DNA from: an uncultured Methylococcales bacterium
GTDB lineage: Bacteria > Pseudomonadota > Gammaproteobacteria > Methylococcales > Methylomonadaceae
Length of the DNA: 37,526 nt
Assembly (NCBI GenBank): GCA_903902705.1
Contig: CAIUVX010000195.1
Location: forward strand, 1 to 37,526
Direction of reading: 5' to 3'
Part shown: positions 31,698 to 37,526 of the stretch, piece by piece
Layout: each line of letters opens with the position of its first letter
Position numbering within the stretch: the first letter of the stretch is position 1
Notes under the pieces: generated by a model
Seen by the model: only the letters and a program-made list of their open reading frames with translations
What the model was told of the DNA's origin: nothing
Database searches by the model: none
Made by a program: the position numbers and the translations under genes

Positions 31698-34277
31698 CTA
31701 AATAATCTTGCTACTTTTTACTGAAGGATGCGGCAGTATGGGTAAACTAAGTTTAAAACACGCGCCCTGTGTGGACTCGACCAATTCCAGTTTTCCATTG
31801 ATTGCTTCTACCAATTGTAGTGACATTGTTAAGCCTAGCCCTGTCCCTTTGCCTAGGGGTTTTGTGGTAAAAAATGGGTCAAAAATCTTGTGTCGAATCT
31901 CGATCGGTACGCCAGTGCCATTATCGCGTATCAGTAACTCCATGCGGTCATTCTCCATTTGTCGCGCCATAATCTGTAATTCGCGTGGTTTAGCGATATT
32001 TTTCAGACCGTAAACCGCATTAACCAGCAAGTTGAGCAGTATTTGCTCCAAGGAATCAGCATTAATCCTAAGTTGCGGAAAGTCTTCTGGCACATCCACT
32101 TGCAAGGTGATTTCAGCTTTTTTAAGGTCGTCTTCGATTGAGTATAAGACATGGTTTAGCGCACTTAATAAGTCACAAAATGGCGCATCAGAAGAAGGTT
32201 GGTACGCAAAAGTCAGCATTTTGTTTACCAGTCTGGCTATCCGATTGGCTTCTTTCAACGCCTTACCCAGAATTTCACGCGGACGACCTTCTTCGGTGTA
32301 CTGATGTGCATACTCAATATAGTTAATTACCCCCATCAACGGATTATTAATCTCATGGGCAACGCCGCCCACCAGCTCACCCATAGCCGCCATTTTTTCC
32401 TGCTGCCTCTGCCTATCCAGTGAGTGCAGCAATTTTTCTTCTGTGGATTTAAGCAAGCTCATATCGTTGAAAGTGGCAACGTAATTAGTAACAATGCCTT
32501 TTGAGTTTTTAACCGCCGTGATAACCAGATATTGAGGATAAATTTCACCATTCTTGCGATTATTCCAGATTTCTCCTTCCCAAGCACCCTCACGATCGAT
32601 GCGCTGCCATATCGCCCTATAAAAGTCCTGATTATGTCGTCCTGAGCTGAACAGATGTGGCGTTTTGTTTTGCACCTCTTGCAGCGTGTATCCAGTAATG
32701 CGAGTAAACGCCGTGTTTACTCGTAAAATATATTTATCCGCATTGGTAATAAACATACCTTCCTGTGCTTCAAAAATAGTAGCGGCTAACATTCGTTCTT
32801 GTTCTATCAATTTGCGATCGGTGATGTCTTCAACTACCCCAATCATTTGTATGGGTTGTGCCTTTTCATCATAAAAGGTACGCCCGCGTGCATTAATCCA
32901 ATGCACAGATTGATCCTGTTGAATAATTCGGCATTCGAATAATAATGTACCCGTGTGATTGGCTTCCTTAAAAGCTGAAATAACGAGATTGTGATCTTTA
33001 AGTATCACATGATGTAAAGCTACTGTTAAACTCCACTGCGGTTGCAGTGACTCATAGCCGAAAATTTGATCGTGTTTTAATGAACGCCACGCCGTATTCT
33101 GGAGTAAATCTAAGTCCCATATCCCTATTTCATTGACTGTTATCGCTGTATTGAAGCGATTGGTGACTATTCTTAGTTCATTCTCAACCATTTTCATGTC
33201 GTGTATGTCGGTGCAAGTGCCAAACCATTTGTAAATTTTGCCCTCATTATCCAGCACGGGTACACCACGGATTAGCCACCAGCGATACACGCCGTCGGCG
33301 CGGCGTAATCTACATTCCAGCGAATAAACGTCATTATTATTAACCGCGTTCTGCCAAGCATCCCACACACGTTGCTGATCGTCGGGGTGAATAGGTTTGC
33401 TCCAATTTTGTCCGTGGCATTCTTCCAGCGTTAAGCCTGTGTAGTCCACCCATTGCTGATTGTAAAAAATGTTCCAGCCATCTGCACGGGTAATCCAGAC
33501 AATTTGTGGCATCGCTTCAGCCAGTAAGCGAAACTCTTTTTCACTCTCAGTGAGTGCGATTTCAGCTAACTTCTGTTGGGTAATGTCGCGTCCAACCGCT
33601 TGAATTTCTAATAACTCGCCCTGTTCATCATAGAAAGCCCGATTAACGAATTGTCCCCAGCGTATTAAGCCATCGCCAGCAATGAAGCGGTTTTCGATCA
33701 TCACAATAGGATTAGCCGCCGACAGACTGTTCAGTTTATCGCTGACACTTTGTACATCATCAGCATAGACAAAAGGATTCCATTTATGCCCAATCAATTG
33801 TTCGCGGGATTTACCAAACAAACGACAAAACGCATCGTTGACATAGATCAACGTGTTGTCTGCTTTAAAACGGCAGATGATTTCGGTTTGATTTTCCAGT
33901 ACGCTCTGATAATAGTGTTCGCTTTGCTTTAACAAAGCTAAGGCGCGTTGCATCTTGCTTATAATAAACCCAATGACAGCGGCTGCAATTAAAAACGAGA
34001 TGACTGTAATTACGCTTGATTCAAAAGAGACAAAAGGCTTGATAAATAGATAATATCCAGTGATTACACTGAGAATCGAAAAAAAAACGCCTGCACCTAT
34101 GCCACACAGATAGAAGGTGACAACCATAATGGGGTAAAAAAGCATAAACGGTAAACCCGCTTCGACTGGCGCGATTTTCAATCTCACAAACAGTGCGATG
34201 ACAAAAAAAGCGAACGCAACCGCGTAGCACTTAGCAGTCGAGCATTTAGAGGGTATTGGTTCAATGTTTATCATCAT
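31698..34277 (-). CDS. DUF4118 - four PAS - hybrid-free sensor histidine kinase
   Basis: This is an 859-residue inner-membrane kinase. The first 110 residues or so hold four hydrophobic helices with the DUF4118 pattern of KdpD-type sensors ([20 protein letters not shown]). Four PAS modules follow (about 120-600), several with PAC-type ends such as VGRDITQQK and VEDITDRK. The catalytic core has [18 protein letters not shown] with the phospho-accepting His at residue 641, then an ATPase domain with the N box ([12 protein letters not shown]), [15 protein letters not shown] and GTGLGLTMS, all intact. It has no receiver of its own; the single-domain regulator downstream should be its target. PAS modules 3 and 4 are close relatives of modules in the diguanylate cyclase at 8329-11733. 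Confidence 0.93.
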   Translation of the reverse strand: MMINIEPIPSKCSTAKCYAVAFAFFVIALFVRLKIAPVEAGLPFMLFYPIMVVTFYLCGIGAGVFFSILSVITGYYLFIKPFVSFESSVITVISFLIAAAVIGFIISKMQRALALLKQSEHYYQSVLENQTEIICRFKADNTLIYVNDAFCRLFGKSREQLIGHKWNPFVYADDVQSVSDKLNSLSAANPIVMIENRFIAGDGLIRWGQFVNRAFYDEQGELLEIQAVGRDITQQKLAEIALTESEKEFRLLAEAMPQIVWITRADGWNIFYNQQWVDYTGLTLEECHGQNWSKPIHPDDQQRVWDAWQNAVNNNDVYSLECRLRRADGVYRWWLIRGVPVLDNEGKIYKWFGTCTDIHDMKMVENELRIVTNRFNTAITVNEIGIWDLDLLQNTAWRSLKHDQIFGYESLQPQWSLTVALHHVILKDHNLVISAFKEANHTGTLLFECRIIQQDQSVHWINARGRTFYDEKAQPIQMIGVVEDITDRKLIEQERMLAATIFEAQEGMFITNADKYILRVNTAFTRITGYTLQEVQNKTPHLFSSGRHNQDFYRAIWQRIDREGAWEGEIWNNRKNGEIYPQYLVITAVKNSKGIVTNYVATFNDMSLLKSTEEKLLHSLDRQRQQEKMAAMGELVGGVAHEINNPLMGVINYIEYAHQYTEEGRPREILGKALKEANRIARLVNKMLTFAYQPSSDAPFCDLLSALNHVLYSIEDDLKKAEITLQVDVPEDFPQLRINADSLEQILLNLLVNAVYGLKNIAKPRELQIMARQMENDRMELLIRDNGTGVPIEIRHKIFDPFFTTKPLGKGTGLGLTMSLQLVEAINGKLELVESTQGACFKLSLPILPHPSVKSSKII

Positions 34278-34346
34278 TCTGTCGTGATTAAGTTTTTCGG
34301 ATACTTAACTAGAGCAAACGGTTTTTTAATCAATGTTATTGACGGT

Positions 34347-34399
34347 TATAGCTCACAGCTCAGCGCGAACGTTATCATTTTATTGTGCGTTAGCTCTAT
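34347..34399. repeat. Shortened, decayed copy of element A
   Basis: ATCATTTTATTGTGC (34374-34388) repeats exactly the stretch at 4838-4852, again preceded by GAACG and AGCTCAC and followed by an (A/G)GCT end. The left end TATAGCT matches the outer end of element A. The central hairpin pair is mostly missing. It lies in the 306-base gap between the kinase and ompR-like genes. Confidence 0.55.
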
Positions 34400-34446
34400 G
34401 ATTATTTTTTAAAATCTACAGAAATAGCAAGTTATTATGATTTATT

Positions 34447-34495
34447 TTTGTAACAGAGTGTAACAATTCCATCTTTTGTTACACTCTGTTACAAA
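34447..34495. promoter_or_regulatory. Perfect inverted operator of TGTAACA repeats upstream of the ompR-like gene
   Basis: A 20-base arm (34447-34466) and its exact reverse complement (34476-34495) flank nine bases. Each arm contains TGTAACAGAGTGTAACA, two heptamers repeated with a 10-base period, which is the spacing at which OmpR/PhoB-type winged-helix regulators bind in tandem. It ends 14 bases before the -35 hexamer of the next gene, an activator position. As RNA the same sequence could form a hairpin. I favour an autoregulatory operator. Confidence 0.6.
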
Positions 34496-34509
34496 TCTTG
34501 TTAAAAAAA

Positions 34510-34538
34510 TTGCAAACCGTCAACTAGGGGGGTATTCT
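34510..34538 (+). promoter_or_regulatory. Putative promoter of the ompR/envZ-like pair
   Basis: TTGCAA (34510-34515) and TATTCT (34533-34538) have the ideal 17-base spacing. The spacer ends in a run of six G. The leader to the ATG at 34584 would be about 40 bases. It is moderately weak by consensus, which suits activation from the adjacent operator. Confidence 0.5.
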
Positions 34539-34583
34539 TTGAACCTAATGTAATTAGCTGGTTAGAGCATCACTTTTCAAATT

Positions 34584-35309
34584 ATGGCTCAAAGAATTCT
34601 GATTGTTGACGACGACGCTCGTCTTCGAAATTTAGTGTCGAGTTACCTTGAAAAACAAGGCTTTGAATCCCTTGTTGCGGCAGACAGTGTCGAAATGAAA
34701 AAACTACGCGAGCGTTTCGACTTCCATCTTTTAGTGCTAGATGTGAATATGCCAGGAGAAAGTGGCTTAGCCATTTGTCAAAGACTGAGAGCTGAAGGGG
34801 ATACAACGCCGATTATTATTCTTACTGCGTGTAATGAAACCGTTGATCGTATCATCGGTTTGGAATTTGGTGCCGACGATTATCTGACCAAGCCTTTTGA
34901 TCCACGAGAACTGCTTGCACGCATCAAAGCAGTGCTTCGTCGAACGCCTGATGTCATTTCTGACGCGAATGAAGCCAAAAACATCCAATTAAAATTTGGT
35001 CCTTTCCTGTTGGATGGACAAACTAGGCAATTGTCATGCAATGGTCAACCCGTCGCACTAAGTTCGGATGAATTTACTTTATTAATGCTTCTAGCCAGCA
35101 CGCCAGGTAAGCCATTATCCCGAAACCAATTGGCGAGCCAGATCAATGGTAAGGGTGATCAAACACCTGATCAACGTAATATTGATATGTTGATCTCACG
35201 TCTGCGTAAACGTTTGGAAGATGATCCTACACAGCCGCGTTATATCAGTACTGTGCGATGTTTGGGCTATGCTTTTACTAATGCTTCAATTCAACTGATA
35301 GATTCATGA
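34584..35309 (+). CDS. OmpR-like two-component response regulator
   Basis: This 241-residue protein is an OmpR-subfamily regulator. The receiver has Asp10-Asp11 in IVDDDARLR, the phosphorylation site Asp53 in VLDVNMPGESG, Thr81 and Lys103 in YLTKPFDPRELLARI. The winged-helix output domain (about 140-235) has LSSDEFTLLMLLA, NIDMLISRLRKRLEDDPTQPRYISTV and LGYAF. Length and many segments are close to E. coli OmpR (239 residues), for example FHLLVLDVNMPGESGLAICQRLR. It shares an ATGA junction with the kinase gene that follows. Targets in this organism are unknown, so I leave the symbol blank. Confidence 0.93.
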   Translation: MAQRILIVDDDARLRNLVSSYLEKQGFESLVAADSVEMKKLRERFDFHLLVLDVNMPGESGLAICQRLRAEGDTTPIIILTACNETVDRIIGLEFGADDYLTKPFDPRELLARIKAVLRRTPDVISDANEAKNIQLKFGPFLLDGQTRQLSCNGQPVALSSDEFTLLMLLASTPGKPLSRNQLASQINGKGDQTPDQRNIDMLISRLRKRLEDDPTQPRYISTVRCLGYAFTNASIQLIDS

Positions 35310-36625
35310 GCAATTGCTGGCAAAAGAGTTTTATTAGTCAAATCTGGCGACGGTTTGTGTTATTTGTGGTTAGCATACAACTCATTGTCATCGTCTTTTT
35401 TTATCTTGAAGGCAGCACGCTAGTCGGTATTCGGTTGGGAACCAGCATAGCTACTTTACTAAACACCGTGGATATCGTCTTGCGTCAAGACAATCCAGTC
35501 CTGTTGATGCAGGTAATTGAAGCACTTGATAGGAATGCTGGCATTAAATTTATGCCAGGTACTGTTGTGAAAGAGGTGATTGCTATGCCACTGTACCAAC
35601 CCTCCTTGCCAGTGTTGGCAAAAACAGTTAATACGCTATTGAATAAAAAAATCGTCATTAGCTATCAGCGCGATCCTTCTCCGATATTGTGGCTACAAAA
35701 AAACGAAACCCCCGCTTTTGCCTTAGGCGTTCCATTCGTCGGAAATCGTTTTCTTCTGATTTTTATAAGCTCAGCTTTATTGATTATCTTTTTGGGGGCA
35801 ATTTATATGGGGTGGTGGATTGCCAAGCGCATCAGTCAACCACTGCTAAAACTCGGCAATGATGCCTTACAAATGGCGAATAACCCTGAAGCTGACAGAA
35901 TAATTCTGGAACGCGGGAGTTTATCGGAAATTATCGTGCTTGCTGATTCATTAAATAAAATGCACGCAAATATTTATCGAATGATCAAAGAACACGAAGT
36001 TTTCTTGGCGGAAATTTCTCATGACTTACGCACACCGTTAAGCCGTTTACGAGTAGCCTTGGAAATGCTTGATTCAGATTCACCAGAATTTGTAGACGGT
36101 ATGAAAGAGGATATTGAAGAAATGACTTCCATTTTGAAGCAAACGATAGAGCTGGCTCATATTAATCTCGAAGAAAATGGACAGTGGATTGAAGGTGATA
36201 TTAATGAGCTTCTATCAGAGGTGCATACTAAATATCAGCGTGCTGGCTTCTCATTAGGGTTGAATTTGGCACCTATGCCCAACATTAGATTTAGAAAAGT
36301 TGCATTAACCCGATTGCTTTACAATTTGGTTGATAACGGTTTGAAATATGGTAATGGTTCAGTGTCTCTGATTTCTTATATGGATAATGATACGCCGACC
36401 CTATCCATCGTAAATAGTCACAAGATATTGAATAACAACGATCAACTGAATTTATTTCAGGCATATAATAAACACGACATATCAATGAGTAATGGACTCG
36501 GTCTGCAAATTGTTGAACGCATTGCCCTAATGCACGGAATTACATTGAAAACCACCGAACATACTGATTATGCGATCCGTCAGGTTAGTTTGAGCTTTAC
36601 AGACCATCATTCAGTGATCGGTTAA
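35306..36625 (+). CDS. EnvZ-like sensor histidine kinase with altered G1 box
   Basis: This 439-residue protein has two membrane helices (about 15-35 and 150-172) enclosing a periplasmic sensor region, a HAMP domain beginning AKRISQPLLKLG, and a dimerisation domain with LAEISHDLRTPLSRLR (His239), very like EnvZ. In the ATPase domain the N box (LLYNLVDNGLKYGNG) and the G2 box (NGLGLQIV) are clear, but where DxGxG is expected the sequence reads LSIVNSHKILNNND. The missing Asp normally contacts adenine, so nucleotide binding may be changed or the protein may work mainly as a phosphatase. The ATG overlaps the regulator stop codon (ATGA), so the two are coupled. Confidence 0.9.
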   Translation: MSNCWQKSFISQIWRRFVLFVVSIQLIVIVFFYLEGSTLVGIRLGTSIATLLNTVDIVLRQDNPVLLMQVIEALDRNAGIKFMPGTVVKEVIAMPLYQPSLPVLAKTVNTLLNKKIVISYQRDPSPILWLQKNETPAFALGVPFVGNRFLLIFISSALLIIFLGAIYMGWWIAKRISQPLLKLGNDALQMANNPEADRIILERGSLSEIIVLADSLNKMHANIYRMIKEHEVFLAEISHDLRTPLSRLRVALEMLDSDSPEFVDGMKEDIEEMTSILKQTIELAHINLEENGQWIEGDINELLSEVHTKYQRAGFSLGLNLAPMPNIRFRKVALTRLLYNLVDNGLKYGNGSVSLISYMDNDTPTLSIVNSHKILNNNDQLNLFQAYNKHDISMSNGLGLQIVERIALMHGITLKTTEHTDYAIRQVSLSFTDHHSVIG

Positions 36626-36640
36626 GGTTCTGTCGCAAAT
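36626..36640 (+). mobile_element. Possible IS6-family terminal repeat remnant
   Basis: GGTTCTGTCGCAAAT begins directly after the kinase gene stop codon and differs by one base over 14 from the GGTTCTGTTGCAAA ends known in IS6-family elements. I find no matching opposite end or transposase in the rest of the window, so it is a remnant or a chance match. Confidence 0.3.
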
Positions 36641-36699
36641 ACTTACAAAGACCAAGCCAAATTACCTGCAAGCAGATAATTATTGAAATATCAGGAAAG

Positions 36700-37353
36700 C
36701 TATTCAATTAGTGGTTTATTCAATACCCATTTTAAACAATAAAAAATAACCACGACGCTAATAATAATCCAAATACTCCCCCATAGTAGCGTCGTTCCCC
36801 CTGTATATTCTGCTAATAAATAAGCATCTGATTGTAAATAACTGCGTGAAATAGTATCGCTATAAATATCTAATGGTGCGTACATTATGCTAGTTAAACC
36901 AATTAATCTAAGCACGAAATCATTATATTTTTCGGCTAAATAACGAGCCATTAATAACATTGCACCACCTGATAATAAACCGAATAACCAACTAAAAATA
37001 CTTCTGGATAAGACTAGGGTGATGATGAGTATACTTATTCCTAAAACAGCCATAATCGCTTTGTCATAATGGCTTTTTACACTCGCCATATAAATAATAA
37101 CACCCCAAAGTAATGAGCCAATATAACCTGCTGATAAAATAATAAATCTATTTCCACCTTGAGAAATAACATAACCGCCTTGATCTTGATTAATCACCAA
37201 TTCTTTAACTGTTCCCCCTGTTAATAAAGTCGCTATGGCATGAGAGGATTCATGAAAAAATACGACCAATAATTTTAATGGGTAGAGAATTGGGTATTCC
37301 CAACCAATAATAATTAAGCCCAATAAAAAAATAAGATAGCTAAGTTGTTTCAT
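36700..37353 (-). CDS. M50B-like membrane metalloprotease family protein
   Basis: This 217-residue membrane protein has about six hydrophobic helices. The first cytoplasmic-edge motif is HESSH in VVFFHESSHAIATLLTGG (about residues 34-38), the zinc-binding HExxH of the M50B-like group related to site-2 proteases. SAGYIGSLLWG and the later YAPLDIYSDT give a candidate third metal ligand (Asp). Characterised site-2 proteases cleave transmembrane segments of anti-sigma factors or membrane regulators, but members of this small group are mostly uncharacterised. It is convergent with the EnvZ-like gene. The A/T content is higher than in neighbouring genes. The last 150 bases of the window to its right hold nothing I can call. 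Confidence 0.8.
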   Translation of the reverse strand: MKQLSYLIFLLGLIIIGWEYPILYPLKLLVVFFHESSHAIATLLTGGTVKELVINQDQGGYVISQGGNRFIILSAGYIGSLLWGVIIYMASVKSHYDKAIMAVLGISILIITLVLSRSIFSWLFGLLSGGAMLLMARYLAEKYNDFVLRLIGLTSIMYAPLDIYSDTISRSYLQSDAYLLAEYTGGTTLLWGSIWIIISVVVIFYCLKWVLNKPLIE

Positions 37354-37526
37354 TTATCAGAATAATTGATGATGGTGAATCAAGTCAGTGGCAAATACGG
37401 TTTGCCTAGATTAGAAGAAGGATGGGTTGCTTCTCATCAAAAAATTATATTATCTTTAGGTATACAGTCTAATTGTCATAAAGTTTAGCAATGGTTACGC
37501 TATGATGACAATAGAAAGATCATACA

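Noticed and set aside
31215-34277. Reading the kinase and single-domain regulator as a broken hybrid kinase
   Set aside because: Each has its own start with a ribosome-binding site and complete domains, and a 96-base gap separates them; they look like a normal pair.
34278-34583. Small RNA gene in the 306-base gap before the ompR-like gene
   Set aside because: The strong inverted repeat is better explained as an operator next to a promoter, and I see no promoter-terminator pair around it.
37369-37488. 39-codon plus-strand frame at the right edge
   Set aside because: Starts with two ATGs but has no ribosome-binding site or recognisable motif; could be a fragment of a gene beyond the window, not enough to call.

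Overview
The window looks like chromosome from a gammaproteobacterial methylotroph, most likely a Methylococcales-type methanotroph. The clues are a protein of the family linked to tetrahydromethanopterin/methanofuran C1 transfer (23589-24650), a reductase resembling soluble methane monooxygenase component C (27405-28430), pyruvate phosphate dikinase (1950-4700), a two-domain polyphosphate:AMP phosphotransferase, and dispersed hairpin repeats of kinds I associate with this group. The assignment is inferred from gene content; no rRNA or tRNA gene was seen.

Layout. 1-1600 is a degraded edge: the start of a transposase, an A/T-rich orphan gene and a frameshifted AraC regulator. 1891-4863 holds ppdK with its own promoter and a downstream inverted-repeat cluster. 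4905-11733 (minus) is an envelope block: a MASE1-PAS-GGDEF diguanylate cyclase, two GT2 glycosyltransferases and an MsbA-type lipid flippase. 11856-15653 (plus) has lysine/diaminopimelate genes dapC and dapD, separated by an A/T-rich cassette (HNH nuclease, DUF29 protein, 65-residue protein). 15744-19626 carries an HD-GYP phosphodiesterase-like protein, the polyphosphate phosphotransferase and MutM.

19629-23503 is a vitamin B12 uptake locus: sigma70-like promoter, cobalamin riboswitch, btuB, a solitary btuM and an unusual periplasmic adaptor. It is followed by the C1-cofactor gene. 24946-29426 (minus) has heptosyltransferase I, an HPP-CBS membrane protein, the MmoC-like reductase and ilvE. 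29717-31099 is dbpA. 31215-37353 is signalling-rich: a single-domain response regulator and a four-PAS histidine kinase, then an OmpR/EnvZ-like pair preceded by a perfect inverted operator made of TGTAACA repeats, and an M50B-like membrane metalloprotease.

The strongest non-gene signal is a set of intergenic inverted repeats. In several of them two facing copies of a hairpin unit differ only by paired, stem-preserving substitutions, which indicates selection or copying constraint on structure. Three of the four convergent gene junctions carry one. The best single functional assignment beyond routine annotation is solitary BtuM, with a cysteine at residue 80 and a histidine pair at 26/27, under riboswitch control beside btuB. 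No CRISPR array, prophage or complete insertion sequence is visible.
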